NCBI RefSeq assembly: GCF_035594125.1
Contig: NC_087198.1
Coordinates: 1,214,599-1,278,598, forward strand
DNA: 64,000 nucleotides
Reading direction: 5' to 3'
DNA from: Scylla paramamosain
Lineage: Eukaryota; Arthropoda; Malacostraca; Decapoda; Portunidae
Shown here: in pieces, positions 24,082-37,016 of the stretch
How the letters are laid out: the number at the start of each line of letters is the position of its first letter
How positions within the stretch are numbered: the stretch's first letter is position 1
Program-made: the position numbers and the translations under genes
Notes under the pieces: generated by a model
Told to the model about the DNA's origin: nothing
Database searches by the model: none
What the model saw: the letters and a program-made list of their open reading frames with translations, nothing else

Positions 24082-25946
24082 ATCACCATATGGGAATAAA
24101 AAACTTTATCAAAAACATGTCTTTTCAATTTTTTTGAGCTTTTTACGTACCAAAACGCTAATACGCTTACAAAACACTCTTTATGGAGAAACAGAATAAA
24201 ATTGCCAAAAACAAGTATTTTATGTGTTTATGAGCTTGTTACGTAGAAAACGCAAAAATGCATGCAAAGTAACCTTTATGAGGAAATGAAACGATGTTTC
24301 CAGAAACTTGTCTTTTGAGTGTTTAGATACTAAACCGATATAAAGCTTGGAAATCACTTGATTTGAACAACAAAACAACACTAAGGAAAACGAGTCTTTA
24401 AAGTGTTTTTGAGCTTATTACATACCAAAAACCTAAGCCGGATGCAAAAAAAAAAAAAAACCTTCATGGAAACATAATAACATTACCAAAAACTTGTAAT
24501 TGCATTACCAAAAACTTGTACCAAAACATTACCAAAAACTTGTAATTCTTATTGTTAAGTACACATGCAAAGCATGCGAAAGGAAATGAGTTTTCCAGAA
24601 AGGTGTCTTTTCAGTGTTTATGAGTGTTCTAGCTCCAAAACGATGAAAAGCATGGAAATCACACTGTAATGGAAAACAAAACATTAACAAAAATGTCTCT
24701 TTTCAGTATTTTTGATCAACTTATGTATCAGAACGCTAAAACGCATGCAAAACACCCTTGATGGAGAAACAGAATAACATTACCAAAAACAAGTTTTTTT
24801 TTTTTATTGTTTTGAGGCTGTTACGTGAAAAACGTCAAAATACATTCCAAGTACCCTATTTGGTTAAATGAAAAAAAAATATTACGAGAAAGTTGTTTTT
24901 TTTTTTTTTTATTTTTAGGTAACAAACCGCTAAAGGGCAATAACTAGCTAGCACTCAATAGGAAAAAAAAAGAACAATATTTCCAAAAACATGTATTTTG
25001 AGTGTATTTCACATTGTCAGGTACCAAAACTCCAAAATGCAAACAAAACACCCTATATGGTGAAAGAAAACGAGATTTCAAGAAAAGTGTCTTTTGTTAA
25101 TGAGTGTGTTAGATACCAAAAGGAAAAAAAAAAAAGCACCCTATATTGGAAAACAACACATTACCAGAAACGTTTTTTCCACTGTTTTTGAGCAACTTAT
25201 GTACCAAAACTTTGAAACGCATGCAACATATTATTAATAACATTAAGAAAATAAGTATTTTGAGTGTTTTTTCAACTTGTTTCGTAGAAAAACGTCAAAA
25301 AGTAAGCAAAGTACCCTAAATGGGGAAATGGATAAACATTACGAAAAACGTGTATTATGAGTATTTTATTAGTTTCATAAGTACCAAAACGCTATGAATG
25401 AGTATGAATAACACTCTATAGAGAGAAACAGAATTACATTACGTGTTATTTTGAATGTACGAGTATATCATATTGTTAGGTTTTAAAATCCGTGGAAAGC
25501 ACCCTATATGGAGAAGGGAAGCGAGATTTCCAGAAACGTGTTTTTTTTTCTAATATTTATGTGCGTGCAAACACCGAAATGATAAAAAAAAAAAAAAGGA
25601 GGGAAAGTACCCTATATGGGAGAACAAGACATTACCAAAACGTCTCTTTATAGTGTTTTTGAGCTACTTAAGTACCAAAAACGCTGAAACGCTTGCAAAA
25701 AAAAAAAAAAAACATGAAGAAATAGTATATCAAAAACGTGTTTTTGTTTGTTTTTGAGCTTAGTACGTGCAAAAATGCCAAAATGAAGCAAAAGACTCTG
25801 TAATGTTAAACGAAAAGACATTAGGAAAAACGTGTATTATGAGAGTTTTAGAGCTTCTTAAGTAGCAAAATACTAAAACGCATGAATTTTATAGTGCACT
25901 TTATATCGACAAATCAGAACAACATTACCAATAATTTGTATTTTGA

Positions 25947-25977
<31 letters not shown>

Positions 25978-26220
25978 GGTACCAAAATGCCATAATGTTT
26001 TCACAGTCACCTATATAGGGAAATAAAACTACATTACTAGAAAAAATGTCTTTTAAGGGTTTTTATTTTACTTATTTTTTTTTTCGTATTAGGCATCATA
26101 ATGCTAAAAAGTATGGAAATCACCCTATATGGGAATATACATGTAAAACAACATTACGAACGTGTCTTTTCAGGGTTTTAGAATTTCTTTAGCAATAAAA
26201 CTCTAAAACATACAAAACAC

Positions 26221-26367
<147 letters not shown>

Positions 26368-26637
26368 CGAAAAACAAGTATTTTGAGTGTTTTTGAGCTT
26401 GTTACGTAAAGAAACGCCAAAACATATGCAAAATCCTCTATTTTGGGAAACGAAAGGACATTATGAGAGATCTGTTATAATCGTTTTTTATAATCGTTAT
26501 AATCGTTCTATTATAAGTGTTTTTGAACATCTTAGGTAACAAAATGCTGAAACTCAAGAATAGTACTCGATATCGAGACCAAAAAAAACGTGTATTTTGA
26601 GTGTTTTCACATTAATAAATAGCAAATCACCAAAATA

Positions 26638-26640
<3 letters not shown>

Positions 26641-26674
<34 letters not shown>
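26641..26674 (+). repeat. GGGTAT hexamer tandem repeat
   Basis: Five perfect GGGTAT units plus a final GGGT interrupt a monomer. Six GGG runs at 6-base spacing could fold as a G-quadruplex on the plus strand. It is not the canonical arthropod telomere repeat TTAGG. It lies between a TATAT end and AAAACCGAGATTTCCAG, both satellite. Confidence 0.93.
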
Positions 26675-26675
<1 letters not shown>

Positions 26676-27808
26676 AAACCGAGATTTCCAGAAACGTATC
26701 TTTTAAATGTTTTTGAGCGTGTTAAGCACCAATACGCTAAAAAGCATGGAAATCACTTTATTTGGGAACACAAAACGACTTAACGTAAAACATGACTTTT
26801 TGAGTGTTTTTTGAACTTCTTATGTACCAAAAAGGTAAAATACATGCAAAACACCCTTTATGCAGAAACAAAATAAAATTATCAAAAACAAGTATTTTGA
26901 GTGTTTTTGAGCTTGTTACATAGAATAACACTAAAATATATGAAAAGTTTACTATGTGGGGAAACAAAAAAGACATTAGAAGAAAAGTGTATTATAAGTG
27001 TTTTTGAGCTTTCCAGGTACCGAAATGCGAAAACGCATTAATACCACCTTATACGACAAAACAGAACAACATTACCAAAAACCGCGTAATTTGTGTGTTT
27101 TTTTTTTCCACATTGATAAGTACCAATATATTTGGAAACGATAAAATGTGTGTTTTTTAGTGTTTCTTTGTATGTTTGTCACCAAAACGCTAAAATGCAA
27201 TGGTAAACACCATAAATGGGAATAGAAAACAACTTTACCAAAAAACGTGTCTTTTGAGTGTTTTCAGCCTCTTACGTACCGAAACCCTAAAAAAGCATGC
27301 AAAACACTTTTTATGTAGAAGAATATCATTACTAAAAACAAGTATTTTGAGAGTTTTTTGAGTTTCTTGCATACAAAAACATTAAAATGGATGAAAAATA
27401 CTCTTAATAGGTAGACGTAATGACATTACGAAAAACATGTATTATAATTTTTTTTTTTTTTTACATTTTAGGTATTAAAACGCTAAACCTATAAACATCA
27501 CTCTATTAAGAAACAGAACTACATTAACAAAAACGTGTGTTTTGAGCATATTTCACATTATTAGGTACCGAAACGCCAAAATGCATGGAAAACCCTTGAT
27601 ATGAGGAAATGAAATTGTTACAAGAAAGCATCTTTCGAAACGAAAAGACTTCACGAGAAACGTTTATTATGAATGTTTTTGGTTGTTAGGTACAAAAACG
27701 CTAAAACGCATGAATAGCACTTTCATTATATGAAGACACATAACATTATTAATAACATATATTTTGAGTCTATTTCAAATTGCTAGGCTTTTTTGTTACC
27801 TAATTATG

Positions 27809-27825
27809 TTAACCCTTTAAGGACC
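27809..27825. mobile_element. piggyBac terminus: TTAA target site plus CCC-start inverted-repeat end
   Basis: TTAA at 27809-27812 is followed immediately by CCCTTTAAGGACC. piggyBac-superfamily elements insert at TTAA and begin with CCY, so this is the expected boundary. It lies about 330 bases downstream of the transposase stop codon, where the 3' terminal region should be. I could not find a matching GGTCCTTAAAGGG plus TTAA end further right, so the other terminus appears to be lost. Confidence 0.75.
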
Positions 27826-28151
27826 AAATTTATATCTACGTGTAGGAAAAATTTGATAATGAGTAAAATCAATTGATTGTATCGAACTTTATTGAAAGTA
27901 AACCTTAAGTTTCTACAAAACACATTTCTATAATATATTAATGTATTGGTTCAAAAATGGACCATTGGTCATTTTGACCTTGGAAAACCAATTTATTTCA
28001 GAAATGAATTTTTACATTGTTGTGCCTCTATAATCCTTATAAAATAACAAAACTTTCCTACAGATAACTTGTAATCAATAGACAATACAGTATACAATAC
28101 ACAGCCATTTAGAATTGATGTTTTGATTGTGTTTTTCTTTACAGAAAGTAC

Positions 28152-28745
28152 CTATTTTGTGTGAAACTCAATGAAGCAATTTCTTTCTTTATTTAGGCAA
28201 AGTGCAACATTGCATTTGCAGCAGTATGTGTTTGGCCTTCCTTTACAATTTGGTAGCTTGCAACGAGGTCTTTCCTTCGTCTCAACAATCTTGGGCCAGT
28301 GGCCAATTCCATCTTTTGTGATGTCAACACTTGGAATTGGTTTTGTTGCATGACCTCTCTTTTTTTTTTCCTCGTGCTCTGTCTCAAGACTGCTGGAGCG
28401 TGGTCTTCCCACACCGGGTCTTTTCAGGGGGTCTTTGTTTTGGCGTAGGAGAGAATATGCCACCTTCAACTTGAATGCCTGCAACTGAAGTTGCGATTTT
28501 TTTGACACCCCTATTGCACTAGCATCCCTCCTGTAGAGAAGCCATGAATTTACTATTGTGACATCAAGAAAGTGGAAAACAAGTTTATGGTAGTACTTGT
28601 GAGACCTTATGTGGATTCTATATAAGGCAATCAACGAATCCAGAAGATCAACCCCTCCCATTTCCTCATTATAGGTTTTGACTATTTTGGGGCAAGGAAT
28701 TTCAACAATCTCCTTCCTTTCCTTGTCATACCTCTTACATGTTCC
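28152..28745 (-). pseudogene. piggyBac transposase, C-terminal fragment
   Basis: The minus strand is open for about 198 codons to a TAA at 28152. Near residues 30-38 the sequence reads M-G-G-V-D-L-L-D-S. In piggyBac transposases this motif (GGVDxLD) carries the third catalytic aspartate of the DDE triad and a conserved following aspartate. It is followed by YRIHIRSHKYYHKLVFHFLD (20 residues) and SWLLYRRD, typical of the PGBD family. The last about 38 residues are cysteine-rich (RCKLPNC, TYCCKCN, CLNKERNCF), matching the C-terminal zinc-binding domain that binds the transposon ends. An in-frame TAG sits just upstream of residue 1, so the fragment may start at a splice acceptor. The first two catalytic aspartates are absent. 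A cut-and-paste function is not possible from this copy alone. Confidence 0.9.
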
Positions 28746-28794
28746 CAAATTCTATCTATTCATATCTAATTATTATTTATTAGCATACAATTTA

Positions 28795-28906
<112 letters not shown>

Positions 28907-29226
28907 GGCATAGAAAGGAAAAATCCTCTGCCACTTCCCCCATCCACTCATTATGAAATAGATAACAAGGCGTGCGAGCACATGCAAACATCCCAATCCA
29001 CACACACACCTGTAGCCTAAACACGCTACCCTCATGTGCCGTATATACATCCCCCTTTTTGTCTGTTGTAGATCATATCCTGATATGATAAGTTAGTTTG
29101 AAAGGGTGCATAAAACCAATGATGTCCCCTAATAACATTCTCAATCGAAAAAAAGAAATACTTGATACTTTCCATACAAAGAAAAAAACAAATAAGAATT
29201 ATGTAAGACCTTTCGAAATTTCTTAC

Positions 29227-29337
29227 CAAAATTTATCACAACAACATCGTCAGGGTCATCAGGAACAGGCATGAGGTCCTCCTCAAGCATATCATGATGA
29301 CGTGACCTGCCTCCATAGAACTGTGACGTGTCCATAT
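29227..29337 (-). pseudogene. Possible upstream exon of the piggyBac transposase
   Basis: On the minus strand, a CTGTTTCCTCAG acceptor-like site precedes 29337 and a GTAAGAAAT donor-like site follows 29227, framing 111 bases that stay open. The encoded residues are acidic: R-H-H-D-M-L-E-E-D-L-M-P and D-D-P-D-D-V-V-V-I-N. piggyBac transposases often have an acidic N-terminal region, so this could be an N-terminal exon of the same element. The link is positional. I do not recognise a specific family signature, and it could instead be part of an unrelated inserted sequence. Confidence 0.4.
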
Positions 29338-29400
29338 CTGAGGAAACAGAATGACCCACTGGTACATTTTTGAACCATTTAAAAACACCTTTTTACATTA

Positions 29401-29724
29401 CAGTAATATAATCCAAAGTCAGGCCAACATTATAAACACATTCTACTGAATATATGGGATATATCATAATTTTTGTAGTGACCTGGCTTATCTATGAGTC
29501 GTCCAAAAAAATCATTGAAAACGGAGGATCAGTCACTACGTCCTCCCCCTCTGGTGGTCACGAGTCAACTGCTGTTACACAGAAACAAGAGCTTTTTTTC
29601 CACATATCGTGTGAGTGATGTTTTCTGATATGGTGCAAAAATGTACCACCGGACGGACACGCCTCTACAAGGGAATTTCATCCAAGGAAAAGCACGCTTT
29701 TGAAGTGGTTCATAATTGTACCAA
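29401..29724. other. Orphan non-satellite segment
   Basis: About 320 bases with no satellite boxes and higher G+C. GTAGTGAC at 29475-29482 and GTCACTAC at 29532-29539 are inverted repeats. GGAGGA and TCCTCC at 29523-29546 could form a small hairpin. On the minus strand near 29640-29720 a short open stretch reads Y-E-P-L-Q-K-R-A and then W-M-K-F-P. This only faintly recalls mariner-type transposases and is not enough to assign. It abuts the 75-bp palindrome directly. Confidence 0.6.
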
Positions 29725-29925
29725 TGCTTTTTCAGCTTGTTTCGTAGAAAAATGCCAAAATTCATGCAAAAACGAAAAGACATCACGAAAACGCTAAAAA
29801 TACTCGCTTTTGTTAGTGTTGTGTTCCTATATAAAGATTATTTACACCTGTTTTAGCGTTTTCGTGATGTCTTTTCGTTTTTGCATGAATTTTGGCATTT
29901 TTCTACGAAACAAGCTGAAAAAGCA
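29725..29925. repeat. Perfect 75-bp inverted repeat with 51-base spacer
   Basis: The arm at 29725-29799 is the exact reverse complement of 29851-29925. I checked all 75 positions, and the next outer and inner bases mismatch. Each arm is nearly one satellite monomer: TTTCGTAGAAAAATGCC, TTCATGCAAAAACG, CATCACGAAAACGCTAAAA. Neighbouring monomers differ by many substitutions, so perfect arms mean the fold-back is recent or is maintained by gene conversion. It also marks the return from non-satellite DNA to the array and a plus-to-minus polarity switch. Confidence 0.95.
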
Positions 29926-32900
29926 CTCAAAACACACAATTTTATTACATATACTGTTTCTCCATAAAAGTTGTTTTGCATGCTTCTTAGCGTTTTCGTA
30001 TGTCGTTCAAAAAGACCAAAGAGAAACGTTTTTGGTAATGATGTTTCTTTTTTTTTCCATATTAGGTACTTTTCATGCTTTTTTTAACCGTTTTGGTGCC
30101 GAACACGCTCATAAACACTCAAAAAACACATTTCTGGAAATATCATTTCCTTTTCCTATAAAGTGTGCTTTGCGTACATTTTGGCGTTTTCGTACCTAAC
30201 CATGTGAAATACACTCAAAATGCAAGTTTTTTATAATGTTAATTGTCTCCATATATTTAGGCGTTTTAGCGTTTCAGTACCTAAGAAACTGAAAAAAAAA
30301 CACTCATAACACAAGTTTCTCTTAATGTGTTTTTGTTTCCTCAGATCGCGTAATCAAGCATTTTGGCATTTTCTACGTAATAAGCTCAAAAACTCTCGAA
30401 ATACTTGGTTTCAGTAATATTATCATGTTTTCTGCATGAAGAGTGTTTGCATACATTTTTTGCGTTTTGGTACCTAACAAGATCATAATCACTCAAAAAA
30501 CATGTTCCTGGAAATGTTTTTTTTTTCCTGATATAGGGTACCTTACATGTATTTATGCATTTAATTACTTAACAGTGTAAAAGAATACACAAAACACGTT
30601 TGTTTTTTTCTTTTGATGTTGTTCTATTTCTCCATTTAGAGTTTTAAGACAGGGTTTTCGCGTTTTCGTAGACAGGAAACTCAAAAACACTCATAACACA
30701 CGTCTCTCGCAATGTCTTTTCATTTCCTCATTCTTTGCATGCATTTTGGCGATTTTGTACGTAAACTCAAAAGCATTTAAATACTTGTTTTTGTTAAGGT
30801 TATTCTCTTTCTATTTAAAAGGGTGTTTTCCATTCGTTTTATGGTTTTTGTACATAAATAGCTCAAAAATACACCAAACACACGTTTTTAGAAATGTTGT
30901 TTTGCTTTCCCCATAGAGGAACTTTTCCATGCCTTTTAGCGTTTTTGTGCCTAACACGCTCGTAAACACTAAAAAAAAAAAATACTTGTTTCTGGAAATG
31001 TCGTTTCATTTCCCTAGAGAGGGCACTTTGCATGCATTTTGGCGTTTTCGCTATCTTACAATGTGAAAAATACTCAAAAATCACGTTTTTTTGGTAATTT
31101 TCTTTTATTTATTTATTTATTTTTCCATATAGGGTAATACTATTTATGTCTTTTAACGTTTTGGTACCAAAAACTTAAAAACACTGATAATACACTTTTC
31201 TTGTAATGTCTTTTTCGTTTCCTAATATTAGGTACTTTGCTTACATTTTGGCGTTTTCGTAGGTAACAATCTGAAAACCCTTAAAATACTTGTTTTTTTC
31301 GTAATTTTATTGTTTCTCCATAAATCATGTTTCACGTGCGTTTTAGCGTTTTGGTACGTAAGTAGCTCAAAAACATTTTGGTGCCTAACACGATCATAAA
31401 CACTCAACAGACACGTTTCACGAAATATCATTTTCTTTCCCAACTATAGCCTATTTTTTTCCTTTTTTTTTTTTTTTTTTGCCTTTTTGGCACCTAATAA
31501 TGTGTAATACACATAAAACACACGTTTTTGGTAATTTTTTTTTTCCATAGAGAGTGCTATTAATGCCTTTTAACATTTTGGTACCTAAGAAGCTCAAAAG
31601 CACTAATAATACACGTTTCAGGTAATGACCTTTCGTTTCCCATAGTCTACTTTGTGTGCATATTGTCGTTTTTGTAACAAACTCAAAAACAATTTTCTTT
31701 TTTCGCAAATATATAATGTCTCGCCATAAATGTTTTTTTTTTTTTTGCATGCGTTTTACCATTATGATACGTAATTACCTGAAAACACTGAAAAGAGACG
31801 GTTTCGGTGACGTTTTGTTATCCATATAAGGTGTTTTTTTATTTTTTATTTGTTTATTTTTTTTTTTCGTTTTGGTACTTAACACGCTAATAAACTCATA
31901 AAAGACACGTTACTAGAAATATAATTTCTTTTCCCTATATAGGGATCGTTGGATGCATTTTGGTGTTTTGGTATCTATGAATGTGAAAAAAAAAAACACT
32001 CAAAACACACGTATTTGGTAATGTTTTGTATCTTCATATAGAATGTTATTCATGGTTTATTACGTGTTGGTACCTAAGAAGCTCAAAAACATTCATAACA
32101 CACGTTTCTTGTAATGCCTTTTCGTTTCTCCATATAAAATTTTCGTACCTAAGAAGGATGTATTTTGGCGTTTTTCCACCTAAGCTCACAAAACACTCAA
32201 AAAACTTGTTTTTGGTAATATTATTCTTTTTCTCCATAAATTGTGTTTTGCATGCATTTTTTTTCGTTTTTGGTACATAAGATACTGAAAAAAAAAACAC
32301 TCAGAAGACACGTTTTTTGGTACTATTGTTCTGTTTTTTTTTTTTTTTTCATATAGAATGCTATTCATGCGTTTTAGAGTTTTGGTACTTAAGAAGCTCA
32401 AAAAAACAGATTTCTCGTAAAGACTTTTCGTTTCTCAATATCGAGTGCTTTGCATGCATTTTGCTGTTATATTTCCTAATAATGTGAAACACAATACACG
32501 TTTTTGGTATTAATCTTCTTTTTCTCCAAATAAAGCGCTATTCATGTGTTTTAACGTTTTGGTACCTAAGAAGCTAAAAAAAAAAAATAATGATAATAAA
32601 CGTTTTTGTAATGTCGTTTCGGTTCCCCATATAGGATAGTTTGTATGCATTTTGGTGTTTTCGACGTAAAAAAAAAAATCAAAAACACTCGTTATTTATT
32701 TTCCATAAGGATATAATTCATGTTATTTTTTTTTAACCGTTTTCCTTGCTAATACGTTAAAAACACTGAAAATATATGATTCTGGAAATGTAGTTCTGTT
32801 TCCCCTTATAGGGATATTTCCATGCACTTTGCCATTTTGATACCTAACAATGTTAAAAACATTCAAAATACAAGTTTTTTGATAATAATTTATGTTTGTT

Positions 32901-33119
32901 TTATATAGTGTGATATTCATACATATTTTTTTCTGGTTTGGTACCTAAAAAGCTCAAAAACAATCATAATACACGTTTCTCGTAAAGTTCTTTCGTTTCC
33001 CCTTATAAACTATTTTCCATGCAATTCAGCGTTTTTGTACGTAAAAAGCTGAAAAAATACACGTTTTTTGCTAAAGTTATTTTGTTTTTCCATAAAGCAT
33101 TTGCATGCATTTTATCATT
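29815..33119 (-). repeat. Non-HOR satellite, minus polarity
   Basis: These are minus-polarity monomers with GCATGCATTTTGGCGTTTT, TTTTGGTACCTAAGAAGCTC and ACACGTTTCTCGTAATGTC boxes. They lack HOR markers and have several homopolymer T runs (near 31460, 31735, 31855 and 32335). No gene is seen. Confidence 0.85.
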
Positions 33120-35212
33120 TTACGAGTTTGAGTGTTTTCTCACATTATTAGGTAGCAAAACAGCACGAGGCAATAAAGGTTCATATATGGGGAAACGAAA
33201 CAGCATTACCAGAAACGTGTCTCTTCAGTGTTTTGAGCGTGTTAGTTACCAACACGTTTAAAAGCATGGAAATCACCTTATATAAGAATACAAAACAACG
33301 TTACGTACATGTCTTTTGAGTGTTTTTAATCTTCTTACGCACTGAAACGATAAAACCCATATAAAACACAGTTCATGGTGAAACAGAATAATTTTACCAA
33401 AAACAAGTATTTTGGCTGTTTTCAGGTTTTTTACGTACAAAACCGGCAAAATGCATCCAAAGTTCCCTATATGTTTAGACGAAAGGGGATTGCGAGAACC
33501 ATTTCTTAGTGTTTTTTTTTTTTTTGGGGGGGGCGGCTTCTTAGGTACAAAAACGAGGAATCGCATGACTAGCGATCTCTTTGGAGAAACAAAACAACAT
33601 TACCAAAAACGTGTATTTTAAGTATATTTCACATTGTTAGGTACCAAAACGCCATTGTCTATGTAATGCACCCTAAATGGCGAAACGAGTTTTCCAGAAG
33701 TGTCTTTCCAGATGTTGATGAGCGTGCTAGGCACCAAAACGATAAAAGCGAAAACGCTTTGTGTGTCTACTATATCTGGGAAAACAAAACAACATTACAA
33801 AAAAATGTCTCTTTTCAGTGTTTGTGAGCTACTTACGTTTCCAAAAGCTAAAACGCATATAAATATGTTTTATTCAGAAACACAATAACTTTATTTAAAC
33901 TTGTATTTCAATTGTTTTCTGAGTTTGTTACGTACAAAAAAGAAAAAAAAAATCGTGCAAAGTACTCTCTATGATGAAACGAAAAGACATTACGAGAAAG
34001 TGTTTTAAGCTTCTTAAGTACCAAAACGGAAAAAGGCGATAATACAACTATATATGGAAAAACAGAACGACATTACTAAAAACACGCATTTTGAGTGCTT
34101 TTTTACATTACTAAAATACCTGAAAAGCCTTTATATACGAAAATAAAACGTAATTACAAGAAACGAGAAACGTGTATTTATGTGTCTTTCAGCACGTTAA
34201 GCAACAAAACGCTAAAAAGCATGGAAAATGACCTTATAGCGGAATACAAAACGTTACGAAAAACGAGTCTTTTGAGAGTTTTGTTTTTACTTTTTACGCT
34301 AAAACTCATGCAAAACATCTTTTATGGAGAAACAGAATGACATTAAAAAAAAAAAAAAGTGTTCTGAGTGTTTTCGGCTTGTTACTTGGAAAACTCAAAA
34401 ACGCATACAAAGTATTCTATATGGGGAAAGAAAAATGCATTACGAAAAACATGTATAATGGATGTTTTCAGCTTTTTAGGTACCAAAAATGAGGAAAAGC
34501 AAGAATAACACTTCCTATTCAGAAACACAACAACATTACTAAAAACGTGTATTTTAAGTGTTTTTCGTACTGTAAGATATCAAAACGACAAAATGGATGC
34601 AAAACTCTTTATATTCAGGAACGAAGCAACATTACAAGAAATGTATTTTTTTGTTTTTGTGCATGTTAGGCACGAAAATGCTAAAAAGAATGGAATACAC
34701 CTTATATGGGAAAACGAAAGAACATTACTTATATTGTACATTTTGAGTCTGTTTTCAGTTTTTTAGGTAACAAAACGATAAAACGCATGAAAAAAAACTG
34801 TAGAAACAGATTACCATTACCAAAAAAAAAAAAAAAATTCTAGTGTCTTTTCAGCATATTATGTCAATATGCAGGCAATGTACAATGCAATAGAGAATGG
34901 AAAAGGCATAACGAGAAACATGTATTGAGTGTTTTTTTTTTCAGATATGCATGAGTAGGACTCTATATAAAGAGAAACAGAACAACATTATCAAAAACGT
35001 GTATTTTAAGTGCATTTCATATTTTGAAGTGACAAAACGCCAAAATGCATTTAAAGCACCCTATATTTGGCAAAGATAACGATATCTTAAGAAACGTCTT
35101 TTTAGTGTTAATGGAAACAAAACAACATTACCAAAAACGTGTCCTTTCAATGTTTATAAAGTTAAGTACTAAAACGCTAAAACGTATGTAATAAAAAAAA
35201 TATATATAAAAA
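33120..35212 (+). repeat. Non-HOR satellite, plus polarity
   Basis: These are diverged plus-polarity monomers up to LINE copy B. A T12-G8 homopolymer pair lies near 33513-33534. The 5' flank of LINE B here differs from the 5' flank of LINE A, unlike the 3' flanks. No gene is seen. Confidence 0.82.
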
Positions 35213-37016
35213 ACAGTTAGGAAACATCCCTTACAGAAGAATAAGATCGCAGAAGAATGATCCTAAATGGATGACTGATAATAAAACACTACATAGGGCG
35301 AAAGAGAAGTATATATGAGATTAAAGACAGGGGAAGTGGTTTTAAGGCCATAATATAATGAATTAGAAAAGTCAGGAGTTTAACAAGGAAAGCTAAAAAT
35401 AGTTAAGCATTAAAGGTAGCCAGCCAAGCGAAGATGGACCCCAAGGGATTTTATCAGACATATAAGACGAAGAATAGAGAAACAAAAGTTCCTTAAAGAC
35501 AGCAGAATGGGACCTGCTTAGTTGTTGGGAGGAGATTAGTAAAATTGTGAATGAGTATTTATTAACTGTCTTTGCCCAGGAAAACATGCAGGATTTGCCG
35601 AATAGTGAGAAGATATTTAGAATAGAAGAGAAAGAGAAGCTGACAGATATTACTATAACTAAAGAGATAGTGGAACAGGAGATAGATAAGCTGAAAAGTT
35701 CAAGTCACCAGGACCAGATGAAATATATTCCAAAGTATTTAAGGAATGGAAAAAGGTTATAAGTAATCTGTTAGTTTCTGTCCTTAGGAAATCACTTTAG
35801 TCATGTGAGGTATCGGTAATGTGGAGGCAGATAATGGTGATAGTTATGGCATCCTATATCAGGACTTTAGTAAAGCATTTGACAAGGTACCCAATCAGAG
35901 GCTACTGAGAAAGGTTAGGGCGCACGAGAGAGATGAGGTGTTTAGATTGGATAAGGTCATGGCTAAGCGGCAGGCGACAGAGTGTTGTAATAAACGGCTC
36001 TAAATCCGAGTGGGGTCAAGTAATTAGTGGGGTGACAAAGGAATTATTAGTATTAGGGCCGATGTTGTTTGTTATATATGTCAGTGACTTGGATAGTGGA
36101 ATTAGTAGTGTTGTTAGTAAATTTGCGGATGACACAAGAGTATGTAGATTAATTAGGTCTGAATCGCATACAATCGCCTTGCAGGCAGATATGGATAGGA
36201 TGAACGAATGGACAGACAGATGGGAAATGCAGTTTAATATCAACAAATTGAAAGCACTTAGCGTAAGTGGAAGAAACCCACACATTAGTTACACAATGAA
36301 CAACCAAGTTCTGGTAGGTTCAGGGTAAGAAAATGATTTGAGATTTAAAGTTAGCCTTGAACTCCGTCTAAGAAAGCAATGCAAAAAGGCCAGAAACAAA
36401 GCAAATAGTGTATTATGATTCATTTTCATGAGTGCTAAAAGGAGAACTCCCGAAGTAATATTAGTTACATTTGGCGCTGGTCAAACTTCATCTAGAATAC
36501 GCTGTCCAATTCTGGTCACCACATCACAGGAAGGATAAAGGTCTATTAGAATCAGTACAAAGGAGAAAGACTAAAAGGATACAGGGGATGAGGAGTATTC
36601 CTTACAAAGCGATATTCAAGCTGTTAAATTTACATTCTTTAGAGAGACGTAGGTTAAGAGTGTACCTGATAGAAGTCTTTAAGTGGTATATGGGTTATAA
36701 CAAGGGCAACATAAGGAAAATTCTTAGAATCTGTAACCATGATAGAACAAGAAAAATGGGTTCAAGCCTGAAAACTTGATGTTCAAAAAGGAGACAAGAA
36801 GGAATTGGTTCTCAAATAAAATAGTAGATGATTGGAACGGACGTAGTAATCAAGCTGTTAGTGCTGAGGCATTTGGGAACTGTAAGAGAAAATTAGACAT
36901 TTATGGATGGGGGTGATAGGTGGGAATAGGTAGGCATATTTCATACAAATACTGCCATGTGTAGGCCTGATGCCTTCTTGCAGATTTACTTATTTCTTAT
37001 GTTCTTATATTCTTAT
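35213..37016 (+). mobile_element. 5'-truncated CR1/Rex-like LINE, copy B
   Basis: This is the same element as copy A (15772-17428) and starts at the same internal point (ACAGTTAGG) after unrelated satellite. It keeps about 180 bases deleted from copy A, including RT motif A. Its 3' end is TTATTTCTTATG-type octamer repeats, and the satellite that follows matches the satellite following copy A. It shares the S-P-G-P-D frameshift with copy A, so the element was already dead when duplicated. Confidence 0.87.
35547..36779 (+). pseudogene. Reverse transcriptase remnant of LINE copy B
   Basis: This is broken ORF2 in several frames. The first piece, NEYLLTVFAQENMQDLPNSE, runs to K-L-K-S-S. After a 1-base frameshift, KSPGPDEIYSKVFKEWKKVI and S-N-L-L-V-S-V-L-R-K-S-L follow before a stop near 35800. 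A large part of the RT fingers is missing. Motif A reads DFSKAFDKVPNQRLL at about 35862-35906. In the next frame come IRSWLSGRRQSVVINGSKSE, motif B as LLVLGPMLFVIYVSDL, and motif C as FADDT with the two catalytic aspartates at 36128-36133. The thumb and C-terminal region follow: MNEWTDRWEMQFNIN, then in a new frame LNLHSLERRRLRVYLIEVFK. Several frameshifts and internal deletions exclude activity. Confidence 0.87.

Noticed and set aside
26641..26674. Telomere or interstitial telomere repeat
   Set aside because: GGGTAT is not the arthropod TTAGG repeat, the tract is only 34 bases, and satellite continues on both sides.
28152..28748. Domesticated piggyBac (PGBD) host gene
   Set aside because: The fragment lacks the first catalytic region, has an in-frame stop directly upstream, and lies beside a TTAA-CCC terminus in satellite DNA. 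A decayed transposon is the simpler reading.
28990..29015. (CA)n tract
   Set aside because: It has only about six units and is too short to annotate as a separate microsatellite.
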